A stretch of 64,000 nucleotides of DNA from Streptomyces sp. PsTaAH-137 (GTDB taxonomy: Bacteria; Actinomycetota; Actinomycetes; Streptomycetales; Streptomycetaceae): assembly GCF_003259365.1 (NCBI RefSeq), contig NZ_QLLY01000009.1, forward strand, positions 294,435 to 358,434. The letters run 5' to 3'. A program made the translations under genes and the position numbers. Shown in pieces: positions 8,643 to 17,092 of the stretch. Each line of letters begins with the position of its first letter. The stretch's first letter is position 1. A model generated the notes under the pieces. It saw only the letters and a list, made by a program, of their open reading frames with translations. It did no database searches and was not told the DNA's origin.

Positions 8643-8665
8643 GGACACCACAACGTGTGGTGTCC
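8643..8665. promoter_or_regulatory. 23-bp perfect palindrome upstream of the Eis-like gene
   Basis: Arm GGACACCACA (8643-8652), spacer ACG, arm TGTGGTGTCC (8656-8665): ten perfectly paired positions on each side. It begins 26 bp upstream of the Eis-like ATG at 8617, in a position to block its promoter. Long perfect palindromes of this size are typical homodimer operators. No regulator gene is adjacent. Confidence 0.65.
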
Positions 8666-8825
8666 GGGCACCCTGTGGCCTCGCCCCGTGCCCGGACCAA
8701 TTGGACCATTGCCGGACTTGGGGCCCGCACCGGCCCGGGAATGCCCCTGATCCCCGAACGCCCGCCTCTGGGGGACGTGTCCCCGATCCGCGCCCCGCGG
8801 GCGTAGAGGAAAGCGATCTTTTGAG

Positions 8826-8844
8826 TTAGGTTAGCCTTACCTTT
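8826..8844. promoter_or_regulatory. Iron box (DmdR/IdeR operator)
   Basis: The 19-bp element beginning TTAGGTTAGCCTTACC closely matches the actinobacterial iron-box consensus of TTAGGTTAG followed by its inverted half. It lies 18 bp before the start of the first ABC exporter gene. Expected effect: repression by the Fe(II)-loaded DtxR-family regulator and expression under iron limitation. Confidence 0.8.
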
Positions 8845-8861
8845 GCGTTTGGGGTGGGGTT

Positions 8862-10553
8862 GTGGTGCAGTCGAAAGGGGCCGGTCGCGTCCTGCGGGGG
8901 ATGGTGCGGCGAGAGCGCCGTGCGGTCGCCGCGAGTTGCGTCCTCGGGATCTTTCACCAGATCGGTGAAGCCCTCGTGCCCGTGCTCATCGGAGTCGTGG
9001 TGGACCGCGCCGTGGTGCGCCACGACGGGACCGCGCTGCTGCGGTGGGCCGCAGTGCTCGCCGTCGTGTACCTCTTCCTGTCCGGCGGCTTCCGGCTCGG
9101 CTCCCGGCTGGCCGAGCAGGCTGCCGAACGGGCCGCGCACACCCTGCGGTTGGGGCTCGTCGAACGGGCCCTCGCCCGCGTGGGGCGCGCCGGGCCGGAG
9201 CACGCGGCCGGCGCCCTGACCACCGTCGCCACCGAGGACGCCCGGCGCCTGGGTGCGCTGTGCGTCGCGGTCCCCATCGCGGTCGGCGCACTCGTCGGAG
9301 TCGCGGCCGGAGCCGTGTTCCTGCTGCGCACCTCCGTCCCGCTGGGCCTGCTGGTCCTGCTCGGCACCCCCGTTCTGATGCTGCTCGGTCACCTGCTGGC
9401 CCGTCCGCTGGAACAGCGCAGCCACACCGAACAGGCCCGCGCCGCGCACACCGCGGCCGTCGCCACCGACCTGGTGGCCGGCGTCCGGGTCCTCCAGGGC
9501 CTGGGCGCACGCGGCGCCGCGGCCGCCCGGTACCGGATCAGCAGCCGGCAGGCGCTGCTCGCCACCGTGCGCGCGGCCCGGGCCGAAGCGCTCCAGGCCG
9601 GGCTGATGCAGGCACTCACCGGCGTGTTCATCGCGCTCGTCGCCTACGTGGGGGCCAGGCTCGCGCTGGACGGCAGTATCGGCCTGGGGGAACTGGTCGC
9701 GGCCGTCGGCCTCGCGCTGTTCCTGCCCGGTCCGTTGCAGGGCATGGCGTGGGCGACCGCCGAACTCGCCCGGGCCCGCGCCTCCGCCCGCCGCATCGCC
9801 GACGCCACCGCGGCGCCGCCCTCGGTCCCGCCGCCCACCGAGGAGGCCTTGCCGACACCGCGACCGACCGCGAGCGCCCTCGCGGTGCGCGGGCTGCCCG
9901 GACAAGGGCTCGCCGGTCTCGAACTCCACGTCGCCACCGGCGAGTTGCTCGGTGTCGTCATCGCCCCCGACCAGGCCCAGCTGCTCCTGAGGTGCCTGGC
10001 CGGGCGCGCGGGCGGCACCGTCGCCCACGTAGAGCTGGACGGTGACCCCGCGCCGACGGACGACGCTCCGCGCCCACGGCTCCTGGTCGCCGCCCACGAC
10101 GCCGCGCTTTTCTCCGGTTCGCTGCGCGACAACGTCACCGCGGCGGCCGCCCCGGACCTGAACCTCGACGCGGTCCTGCACGCCTCCGGCGTCCACGAGA
10201 TCGCCGCCTCCCTGGACGGCGGCCTCGACGCGCCCGTGGGGGAGCGGGGCCGTGCCCTCTCGGGCGGTCAGCGCCAACGCGTCGCGCTGGCACGCGCCCT
10301 GGCCGCGGACCCGCCCGTGCTCGTCCTCCACGACCCGACGACCGCCGTGGACGCGGTCACCGAGGCACGGATCGCCACCGGTCTGCGCGGCCTGCGCCGA
10401 GAGCGGACCACGCTGCTCGTCACCAGCAGCCCCGCCCTCCTCGCCGCGGCCGACCGGGTCGTCCTCGTCGAGAGCGGACAGATCACCGCCGACGCCGCCC
10501 ACCGCGAACTCGTCCGGTCCCACGCCGCGTACCGCTCGGCGGTGCTCGCATGA
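8862..10553 (+). CDS. ABC exporter half-transporter A (TMD-NBD, degenerate Walker A)
   Basis: 563 residues: an N-terminal six-helix transmembrane domain (about 1-300) and a C-terminal ATPase domain. The signature LSGGQRQRVALARAL is intact, but the Walker A position reads VIAPDQAQLLLR with no GxxGxGKS/T. The Walker B strand ends LVLHDPTT, placing Pro where the catalytic Glu should be. This half therefore cannot bind ATP normally and can only complement the partner's site. GTG start (8862, or the adjacent GTG at 8865) after GGGGTGGGG, and an iron box just upstream. Likely a siderophore exporter subunit by regulation (inference). Confidence 0.9.
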   Translation: MVQSKGAGRVLRGMVRRERRAVAASCVLGIFHQIGEALVPVLIGVVVDRAVVRHDGTALLRWAAVLAVVYLFLSGGFRLGSRLAEQAAERAAHTLRLGLVERALARVGRAGPEHAAGALTTVATEDARRLGALCVAVPIAVGALVGVAAGAVFLLRTSVPLGLLVLLGTPVLMLLGHLLARPLEQRSHTEQARAAHTAAVATDLVAGVRVLQGLGARGAAAARYRISSRQALLATVRAARAEALQAGLMQALTGVFIALVAYVGARLALDGSIGLGELVAAVGLALFLPGPLQGMAWATAELARARASARRIADATAAPPSVPPPTEEALPTPRPTASALAVRGLPGQGLAGLELHVATGELLGVVIAPDQAQLLLRCLAGRAGGTVAHVELDGDPAPTDDAPRPRLLVAAHDAALFSGSLRDNVTAAAAPDLNLDAVLHASGVHEIAASLDGGLDAPVGERGRALSGGQRQRVALARALAADPPVLVLHDPTTAVDAVTEARIATGLRGLRRERTTLLVTSSPALLAAADRVVLVESGQITADAAHRELVRSHAAYRSAVLA

Positions 10554-12376
10554 CGACGACACCGCGCATCGACGAACAACCGCTGAAGCGGTCGGCCGAC
10601 GACGACCGTGCCGCACCGGACGCACCGGGAGACCTTCTGCCCGTCGCGGACGCCCGCAGGACCCGGGCCGCCGCGTGGGAACTCCTGCGCCCCGACCGGT
10701 ACGCCGCCCTGCGGGCCGGTGCGCTGCTCGTCGCCGCGACCGCGGTCGGCCTGCTCACCCAGCCCCTGATCGGCCGCATCGTCGACCTCGTCGCCGACCG
10801 GCGGTCCGCCCAGGACGTCCTTTTGACGGCCGGCCTCGTCGCCCTCGTGGCGCTCGCGCAGGGCGCGGCCACCGCGCTCGGCCTCGCCCTGCTGGGGCGG
10901 TTGGGCGAGACCGCGCTGGCCCGGCTCAGGGAGCGATTCGTCCAGCGGGCGCTCGCCCTGCCCGCCGACCGCCTCGAACGCGCCGGCGCCGGCGACCTCA
11001 CGGCCCGCGTCACCACCGACGTGGCCCGGGTGTCCGAAGCCGTCGGCTCCGCCCTGCCCGAACTCGTGCGCAGCGGCCTGACGATCGTCCTCACCCTGGG
11101 CGCGCTCCTGCTGCTCGACCCACGGTTCCTGCTCGCCGCGCTGCTGGCGGCGCCCGTCCAGTTCCTGACGGCACGCTGGTACGTCCGCCGGGCCGTCCCG
11201 CTGTACGCGGCCCAGCGCGTCGCCGACGGATCCCAGCAGCAGCAACTCCTGGAGACGCTCGGCGGCGCCGACACCGTTCGCGCCTACCGGCTCGAAAAGG
11301 CCCACACCGCACACGTGGCCCGACGCTCGCTCGCGGCCGTCGCCCTCAACCTGCGCGGCACCCGCCTGGTGCTCGGCTTCTACGGCCGGCTGCACATCGC
11401 CGAGTACATCGGGCTCATCGCCGTCCTGTACGCGGGGTTCGTCCTGGTCCGCGCCGACGCCGTGTCGATCGGCACCGCCACCGCGGCCGCCCTCTACTTC
11501 CACAATCTGTTCGGCCCCGTCAACGCCGCGCTCGTCCTCCTCGACGACGCACAGTCGGCCACAGCGGGCCTCGCCCGGCTCGTCGGCGTCACCGACCTGG
11601 GCGGCGCCCCGGCCGGGGCGGACACCGGCCGGGACGAGTCGTGGCAGGCGACCGTCCTCGACGTCGACCGTGTCGGCCACAGTTACGGCTCAGGCAGGCC
11701 CGTCCTCACCGACATCTCGCTGACCCTGCGCCGCGGGGAGCACGTCGCGCTCGTCGGCGCCAGCGGCGCCGGCAAGTCCACCCTGGCCCGCATCGTCGCC
11801 GGAGTGCAGGACCCCACCCACGGCACGGTCACCCGAGCGCCCGCCCAGCCCGGCGCCGGACCACCGGCCGTCCTCGTGTCGCAGGAACTGCACGTGTTCG
11901 CCGGGCCGTTGACGGACGACCTGCGCCTCGGACGGCCGGACGCCGACGATGCCGCACTGCGCGCGGCCCTGTCCGAGGTCGGCGCCCTGGACTGGGCGCT
12001 CGCGCTGCCCGACGGACTCGACACCGTCGTCGGCGACGGCGGTCACCCGCTCGACGCGGTGCAGGCCCAGCAACTCGCCCTGGCCCGACTGGTACTGGCC
12101 GACCCCGCCGTCGCCGTGCTCGACGAGGCCACCGCCGAGGCGGGCAGCGCCGGCGCGCGCGTCCTGGAACGCTCGGCCCGCGACGCCCTGCGCGGCCGCA
12201 CCGCCCTGATCGTCGCCCACCGCCTGACCCAGGCCGTCACCGCGGACCGGGTCGTCGTCCTGGAACGCGGCCGCGTCGTGGAGAGCGGCCCGCACGAGGA
12301 CCTCGCCCACGCAGGCGGCCGCTACGCCGAACTCTGGGCGGCCTGGTCCGGCGAGCGACCCGCCGAGGGCGCCTGA
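10550..12376 (+). CDS. ABC exporter half-transporter B (TMD-NBD, intact Walker A/B, degenerate signature)
   Basis: 608 residues with the same TMD-NBD layout as its neighbour. Walker A is intact (GASGAGKST) and Walker B plus catalytic Glu are intact (AVAVLDEATAE), with a switch histidine in VAHRL. The ABC signature is degraded to LDAVQAQQLALARL in place of LSGGQ. Paired head-to-tail with half A, the only complete nucleotide site is this protein's Walker A/B with A's signature. ATG overlaps A's stop by 4 bp (ATGA), so the two are made as an obligate heterodimer under the same iron-box promoter. Confidence 0.92.
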   Translation: MTTTPRIDEQPLKRSADDDRAAPDAPGDLLPVADARRTRAAAWELLRPDRYAALRAGALLVAATAVGLLTQPLIGRIVDLVADRRSAQDVLLTAGLVALVALAQGAATALGLALLGRLGETALARLRERFVQRALALPADRLERAGAGDLTARVTTDVARVSEAVGSALPELVRSGLTIVLTLGALLLLDPRFLLAALLAAPVQFLTARWYVRRAVPLYAAQRVADGSQQQQLLETLGGADTVRAYRLEKAHTAHVARRSLAAVALNLRGTRLVLGFYGRLHIAEYIGLIAVLYAGFVLVRADAVSIGTATAAALYFHNLFGPVNAALVLLDDAQSATAGLARLVGVTDLGGAPAGADTGRDESWQATVLDVDRVGHSYGSGRPVLTDISLTLRRGEHVALVGASGAGKSTLARIVAGVQDPTHGTVTRAPAQPGAGPPAVLVSQELHVFAGPLTDDLRLGRPDADDAALRAALSEVGALDWALALPDGLDTVVGDGGHPLDAVQAQQLALARLVLADPAVAVLDEATAEAGSAGARVLERSARDALRGRTALIVAHRLTQAVTADRVVVLERGRVVESGPHEDLAHAGGRYAELWAAWSGERPAEGA

Positions 12377-12383
12377 ATTCCCG

Positions 12384-12398
12384 GCCGAGTGGCTCGGC
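12384..12398 (+). terminator. Short hairpin after the ABC exporter operon
   Basis: GCCGAG-TGG-CTCGGC, a perfect 6-bp stem with a 3-base loop 7 bp after the exporter stop. No T-run follows on this strand (it is followed by an A-tract), so it is at best a U-less actinobacterial terminator. Confidence 0.35.
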
Positions 12399-12492
12399 GC
12401 CCAAAAAAAGGGGGGCGACAGGTCCCTGCAGAGCCACCGGGAACAGGGGACTCCCGGTCATAACGACGGTGAGCCGGGGCACACGGAGTGCC

Positions 12493-12765
12493 ATGGACAC
12501 TCATGAGAGCAGAGCCGCAGACCGGGGCCCGGGAACGATGGAACGCGGAACGTCGCAGCGGCTGGCGGCGCGTCAGCGCATGTGGGTGCACTCCTGGACG
12601 GGCCTGTGCGTACTGGCCACCCTGTGGTCGCTGGCTTGGGTCGTCGGCTGGATCAGCGGGGTCGAGGACAGCTGGGCCTTCGCCGCGGCCGGGTTGGTGC
12701 TCCTCGGCTGTGCGTCGTGGGCGCGCCGTTCAGCCATCCGCAACGCCCCACCGCGTCACCTGTGA
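12493..12765 (+). CDS. Small membrane protein, function unknown
   Basis: 90 residues. After a charged N-terminus of about 32 residues, two hydrophobic helices follow (around residues 35-54, LCVLATLWSLAWVVGW, and 60-75, WAFAAAGLVLLGCASW), then a short Arg-rich tail. The ATG has GGAG 5-6 bases upstream and codon third positions are strongly GC-biased, supporting a real gene. It lies alone between the ABC operon and an AIM24 gene. No family recognised; topology suggests a two-pass protein with both ends inside. Confidence 0.6.
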   Translation: MDTHESRAADRGPGTMERGTSQRLAARQRMWVHSWTGLCVLATLWSLAWVVGWISGVEDSWAFAAAGLVLLGCASWARRSAIRNAPPRHL

Positions 12766-12900
12766 CCTGATCGCGCCCCGGACGATCGAGACAGTACGGC
12801 TGTCGAGGCTCGGTCGCGGCGGTCCCCGCCGATGGACCGAGGTGAAGCGGATCCCTGTGTTCCGTGGCTGGGTCCGGAAAAGCGGGGTACCGGGGGGCGC

Positions 12901-13578
12901 ATGCAGAGGAACCTGTTCGACCCCGAGAATCTGATCCAGCCTGCGGAGGCCCCGGGGCTCACGCAGCAGAATCCGATGGCGGTGCGCTACACCGTCAAGG
13001 GCGAGGCGTTCGCGCGGCAGGGCACGATGGTCGCCTGGCGCGGCTCGCTGCAGTTCGAGAAGCAGGGCCAAGGCGTCGGGAACTTCCTCAAGCGGGCGGT
13101 CACCGGCGAAGGCTTGGCCCTGATGAACATCGCGGGTGAGGGCGAAGCATGGTTCGCCTCCGAAGCGGCCCACTGCTTCATCGTCGACGTCGACCAGGAA
13201 CACGGCCTCACCGTGAACGGGAAGAACGTGCTGGTCTTCGACGCGTCACTGGGCTACGACATCACCACGGTGAAGGGCGCGGGGATGGCAGGCGGCGGCC
13301 TGTTCAACTGCACCTTCACCGGCACCGGCCGTCTCGCGCTGACGAGTATGGGTGTTCCGCTGGTGCTTCCTGTGTCACCGCAGGCGCCCGTGTACGTGGA
13401 CACGGACGCTGTCGTCGCCTGGAGCCCGCAGCTCAGTTCCTCGCTCCACCGCTCCCAAGGCGTCGGCTCCATGCTGAAGGGCGGTTCCGGCGAGGCGGTC
13501 CAGCTGAAGTTGGAGGGCGAAGGCGTGGCCGTGGTCAACCCCGGCGAGCCCAAGCCGAATCCCAAGCAGACGACCTGA
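12901..13578 (+). CDS. AIM24-family protein (DUF124/TRAP-like beta fold)
   Basis: 225 residues, mostly beta strands. The hallmark AIM24 features are QNPMAVRYTVKGEAFARQG near the start, a glycine-rich middle (KGAGMAGGGLFNCTFTGTG) and a terminal GSGEAVQLKLEGEGVAVV. Members form a double-stranded beta-helix-like fold of unknown biochemical role, related to mitochondrial biogenesis protein AIM24 and often clustered with tellurium-resistance-type genes in Streptomyces. The ATG at 12901 is chosen for the G-rich ribosome site just upstream; the frame is open further up without conserved sequence. No Ter genes are next to it here. Confidence 0.85.
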   Translation: MQRNLFDPENLIQPAEAPGLTQQNPMAVRYTVKGEAFARQGTMVAWRGSLQFEKQGQGVGNFLKRAVTGEGLALMNIAGEGEAWFASEAAHCFIVDVDQEHGLTVNGKNVLVFDASLGYDITTVKGAGMAGGGLFNCTFTGTGRLALTSMGVPLVLPVSPQAPVYVDTDAVVAWSPQLSSSLHRSQGVGSMLKGGSGEAVQLKLEGEGVAVVNPGEPKPNPKQTT

Positions 13579-13662
13579 GCATGGTGGTGACCAAGGGCAA
13601 GCCCTGACCATCCGGTTGGATCGGACGGCAGACGCCCCACCACCTACGTTGCGAGGTCCTCG

Positions 13663-14427
13663 ATGGTTGCAAGCGTCGCCGTGCTGTCCGACATCCATGG
13701 CGTGTTGCCGGCCCTGGACGCCGTGCTGAGCGAGCCCGATGTCCTGGCGGCCGAGCTCATCGTCGTCACGGGTGACCACGTAGCCGGTCCCCAACCGATC
13801 GAGGTTCTGGATCGGCTACGTACGCTCGGGGACAGGGCACTCCTGGTCCGTGGCAACGCTGACCGCGAACTCGTGGAGATGGCGCGGGGTGAGTTCGCCT
13901 CCGACCAGGCGTGGGACATCGACCTGTGGGCAGCTGACCAGCTGAAGCCAGAGGACGTCACTCTCCTTGCGGAACTCCCTCACCCGGTCACCGTGGAGAT
14001 CGACGGATTCGGCAAGATCCTCTTCTGCCACGGCAGTCCGCGTCACGACGACGAAGTGGTGCTGGTCGACACCCGCCTGGACCGCTGGGCAGAGATCTTC
14101 TCCGATCTGCCCGACGACGTACGGACGATGGTCTGCGGGCACACCCATATGCCCTTCATGCGCCTGGTCGACGAGCGACTCGTCGTCAACTCCGGAAGCA
14201 TCGGCATGCCGTACGGGAGGGCCGGAAGCTCGTGGGCCCTGCTGAGCGACGGCCAAGTGCATCTGCGGCACACCGCGTTCGACATCGACGCGGCGGTGGA
14301 CCGGATCGCCCATGAGTCGACGTTTCCCGGTGCGCGCGCCTGGGCCGACCACTACGTCCGCGCGGTCACCACCGATGCCGCCGCACTCCGCACGTTCGGC
14401 CCACGAGACGGACGCCTCGACGGTTGA
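13663..14427 (+). CDS. Metallophosphoesterase (YfcE/MJ0936-type phosphodiesterase)
   Basis: 254 residues with all the calcineurin-like metal motifs: LSDIHG, VTGDHVAGP, RGNADREL, FCHGSPR and GHTHMPF, ending in VVNSGSIGMP. The class hydrolyses phosphodiesters or phosphomonoesters using two metal ions, often Mn. The remaining C-terminal about 60 residues are helical. Monocistronic. Physiological substrate unknown. Confidence 0.9.
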   Translation: MVASVAVLSDIHGVLPALDAVLSEPDVLAAELIVVTGDHVAGPQPIEVLDRLRTLGDRALLVRGNADRELVEMARGEFASDQAWDIDLWAADQLKPEDVTLLAELPHPVTVEIDGFGKILFCHGSPRHDDEVVLVDTRLDRWAEIFSDLPDDVRTMVCGHTHMPFMRLVDERLVVNSGSIGMPYGRAGSSWALLSDGQVHLRHTAFDIDAAVDRIAHESTFPGARAWADHYVRAVTTDAAALRTFGPRDGRLDG

Positions 14428-14512
14428 TCGACGAGCAACTCGATGTCAGTGCCGTGTGGCACTGTCGGCCCCGTGATCACCGTCATCAGTCGGATCAATC
14501 GGGGGGCGTCCA

Positions 14513-15802
14513 ATGTCGGCTAGCGAGGGGGCCGCTGAGGCGACCGCGAAAACGGGCGGTGTTCCGGGGCCGAGAGGGGGTGACGAGGGACAGGCACGAG
14601 CCGGACTGCCTCGGGCCTACGTACTGTGGCTCGTCGGCATCCTGGTCTCGATCGCGGGCGACGCGGTCTTCTACTTCGCTCTCGGCTGGGCAGCCAGCAA
14701 GTACGGCGGGACCGTCGCGGGGCTGACGCTGAGCGCGATCACGCTGCCGCGCGTTCTGCTCCTCCTGCTCGGAGGGGCGGTCAGTGACCGCGTCAGCGCG
14801 CGCCGAGTGCTGATCACCGGCGATGCGGCGATGCTGGTCTTCTCGCTCGTCCTCGCGGCCGTCGCCTACTCCCTGGGCGCCCCACCCCTGCTGCTCATCG
14901 CGACAGGCGTGGCGGTCGGTGTCGTCGACGCGTTCTATCTACCGGCGTCGGGTTCCATGCCCCGTCGGCTGGTGTCCGAGGCCCAGTTGCCCCGTGCGCT
15001 GTCCCTGCGCCAGGTCGGCGGTCAGGTGATCAACATGGGAGGCGCTCCGCTGGCCGGTGTGCTGGTCGGCCTGGCCGGATTCGCGGGGGCCGCGGCTGTC
15101 AACGCGGTCACCTTCGCCTTCACCCTCATCGTCCTGATATCCGTCCGCCCGCAGCACGACGTGCCGCCTGCCCCACGGTCGGACGGCCTCCTCAAGGAAG
15201 CCCTGAACGGGGTGAAGGTGGCCTTCTCCCACCCGGTGCTGCGCCCGGGGCTGTGGCTCACCGGAGCGGCGGCCGGTTTCCTGTTGCCCGTGATGTCCCT
15301 GCTGGTTCCCCTGCTCGCCCGGGAGGAGCACTGGAGCGCGGGATCCGCCGGGCTGGTCCTCGGCGCGCAGGGAGTGGGCATGGTGGCGGTCACCCTGGTG
15401 GTCGTGAAGCGCGGGCCACTGGGGCGTCCCGGCCTGCTGGCGGCGTGCGCGCTGGTCCTGGCGGGCGCAGGCGTCCTCGGCCTCGGGCTCGCCCCCGGCC
15501 CGACCGCGGCCACGGCCGCGGGACTGCTCATCGGCGTCGGCAACGGCACCTTCTCGGCGCACATCGCGCCGCTGATCCTCGCCTCGTCACCCGACACGCA
15601 CTTGTCACGCATCCAAGCGGTCCTCGTCCTCGTGCAGAGCGTGGCCCTGCTTCTCATGAACAACGTGCTCGGCGCCCTCGTCGACCTCAAAGGCGCGACA
15701 GCCATCGTTGTCGCCTGCGCCGTCATGCTCATCGGCGTCGGGCTCGCGGGTCTGACCTCCGGCCCGCTGCGCAACGACCGAACGGGACTGGTGCGGCGCT
15801 GA
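14513..15802 (+). CDS. MFS-type drug/solute exporter
   Basis: 429 residues with about twelve hydrophobic helices. The loop after helix 2 reads GGAVSDRVSARRVL, the motif-A pattern of major facilitator transporters, and both halves show the alternating short loops of the DHA3/MFS_3 group (macrolide-efflux-like). ATG preceded by GGGGGGCG. Ends 2 bp before the convergent GNAT gene. Substrate cannot be told from sequence. Confidence 0.85.
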   Translation: MSASEGAAEATAKTGGVPGPRGGDEGQARAGLPRAYVLWLVGILVSIAGDAVFYFALGWAASKYGGTVAGLTLSAITLPRVLLLLLGGAVSDRVSARRVLITGDAAMLVFSLVLAAVAYSLGAPPLLLIATGVAVGVVDAFYLPASGSMPRRLVSEAQLPRALSLRQVGGQVINMGGAPLAGVLVGLAGFAGAAAVNAVTFAFTLIVLISVRPQHDVPPAPRSDGLLKEALNGVKVAFSHPVLRPGLWLTGAAAGFLLPVMSLLVPLLAREEHWSAGSAGLVLGAQGVGMVAVTLVVVKRGPLGRPGLLAACALVLAGAGVLGLGLAPGPTAATAAGLLIGVGNGTFSAHIAPLILASSPDTHLSRIQAVLVLVQSVALLLMNNVLGALVDLKGATAIVVACAVMLIGVGLAGLTSGPLRNDRTGLVRR

Positions 15803-15804
15803 TC

Positions 15805-16362
15805 TCAACCGGTGCAGGCGGAGTCCGCTCGCGGGTACCTCACGCCGAACCACTGCTCGGCGCCGAACTCGTCGAACCGCTCGGTCTCCGTGAACCCCAG
15901 CTTTGCGGCGAGGCGGACAGAACGCGTGTGAGCGGTCTGAGTGCTGAGCACCACCGGTTCACCAGGAAGGGTTTCAGCGAACCAATCAAGTGCCGCCTGG
16001 CATGCCTCGGCAGCGTAGCCATGACCCCACGCCTTCGGCAGGAACATGTAACCGAGTTCGGCTTCCTCAGTCCCTGGACGGACATGGCCTGGACGCTCTG
16101 CGTCCCGTCGATCGAATTGGATCGAGCCGATCATCGTTCCGCGGAGATCGACGACGAAGACGCCAGTTCGCCGCCCGGGTATCTCAGGGATCGCCCGCTC
16201 AAGCTCGTCGCGTGGCCGCGCCCCACCCAGGTAGGCGCGCACCTCTGCTGATGCGAACAACTCGACGAACGCACCACGATCGCGGCCCTCGGCCTGCCGG
16301 AGCGTGAGTCGTGCGGTGCTGATCGGAGCGGGCGGCCAAGCGGAGACCACGAGTTCAGTCAT
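15805..16362 (-). CDS. GNAT acetyltransferase, RimJ/RimL type
   Basis: 185 residues. The opening STARLTLRQAEGRDRGAFVE and the core ELGYMFLPKAWGHGYAAEAC (acetyl-CoA P-loop GHGYAAEA) are typical of the Acetyltransf_3/RimJ-RimL group, closing with RLAAKLGFTETERF. Members acetylate N-termini of ribosomal proteins or small amines. The ATG at 16362 matches where conservation starts, though no strong ribosome site precedes it. Convergent with the MFS gene. Confidence 0.85.
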   Translation of the reverse strand: MTELVVSAWPPAPISTARLTLRQAEGRDRGAFVELFASAEVRAYLGGARPRDELERAIPEIPGRRTGVFVVDLRGTMIGSIQFDRRDAERPGHVRPGTEEAELGYMFLPKAWGHGYAAEACQAALDWFAETLPGEPVVLSTQTAHTRSVRLAAKLGFTETERFDEFGAEQWFGVRYPRADSACTG

Positions 16363-16427
16363 GCCGTCGAACCTATCGCCCGGCGCTCGAAGGAGTCCGC
16401 TCCAACCCTTCGAGTGCGTAACCCGGT

Positions 16428-16841
16428 TCACCCGGCGTCGAGCTGGTGGTCGGCCCAGACGTAGCTTTCGGGCAGGAGGTCGGCGATGGGAACAGCCCGG
16501 ACGCGGTCGCCGGCGCCGACGATGACCTTGAGCGCGGGGAAGTAGTCGAGGAGGACCTGTCGGCACCGACCGCACGGAGGGACGACACCCCGGTCGCGGT
16601 CTCCCACGGCGACGATCGTGTCGAGTTCGTAGGCACCTTGGGCGGCTGCCGCGCCGATGAGGACCAGCTCGGCGCAGGGACCGCCGGTGAAGTGGTAGGC
16701 GTTCACCGCGGTGATGATCCGGCCGTCCTGGGCGCGGGCCGCGGCTGCCATGGTGTGGTTGTCGCCCCGGCAGCGGGTGCGGGCGACGTGTGCTGCGGCC
16801 CGGACGAGTTCATCGTCGGCGGGGTGGACTCGCGTGGTCAT
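16428..16841 (-). CDS. Cytidine-deaminase-superfamily enzyme, blasticidin-S-deaminase-like
   Basis: 137 residues. The zinc sites are CAEL and PCGRCRQVLLDYFP (Cys-Ala-Glu plus PCxxC), with the catalytic Glu in CAEL. The stretch VNAYHFTGGPCAELVLIGAA and the ending ADLLPESYVW resemble the blasticidin-S deaminase of Aspergillus terreus more than ordinary housekeeping cytidine deaminase. Such enzymes deaminate the cytosine ring of the peptidyl-nucleoside antibiotic. ATG preceded by AGGAAGG. Could also be a nucleoside deaminase of relaxed specificity; resistance function is inference. Confidence 0.82.
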   Translation of the reverse strand: MTTRVHPADDELVRAAAHVARTRCRGDNHTMAAAARAQDGRIITAVNAYHFTGGPCAELVLIGAAAAQGAYELDTIVAVGDRDRGVVPPCGRCRQVLLDYFPALKVIVGAGDRVRAVPIADLLPESYVWADHQLDAG

Positions 16842-17092
16842 CTTCTCTGCCTTCCTCAGGGTGTGAGGCGACGGTGACCCGCCTGACCAGGGTGCGCAAG
16901 TGAATACCGGTGGTGTGTCTGTTCGGCGGTCGTTGGGTCAACGGTCGCAGCGCGCGAGGGTGACGGTTCGCGCGCATGTGCCCGTGGGGGAGTGGGCGCG
17001 TCCCGCCCTACAGTGACAGAGCGTCAGCTGTCGTCCACGACGACGGCGGGCGATGGATCGGTGGATGGTGGCTGCGGCGAGGGAGACTGCTC

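Noticed and set aside
8826..10625. A long minus-strand frame over the ABC exporter
   Set aside because: Antisense to a clear transporter gene, Gly/Arg-rich with no homology pattern.
12377..12420. Possible rho-independent terminator after the ABC operon
   Set aside because: Only a weak hairpin is present, and the A-tract is on the wrong strand for a U-tract, so it was kept at low confidence.
10252..12492. A long frame overlapping the second ABC half-transporter
   Set aside because: Its translation is Arg/Pro-rich noise. Only its final segment from 12493 has coding features and is annotated as a separate small gene.
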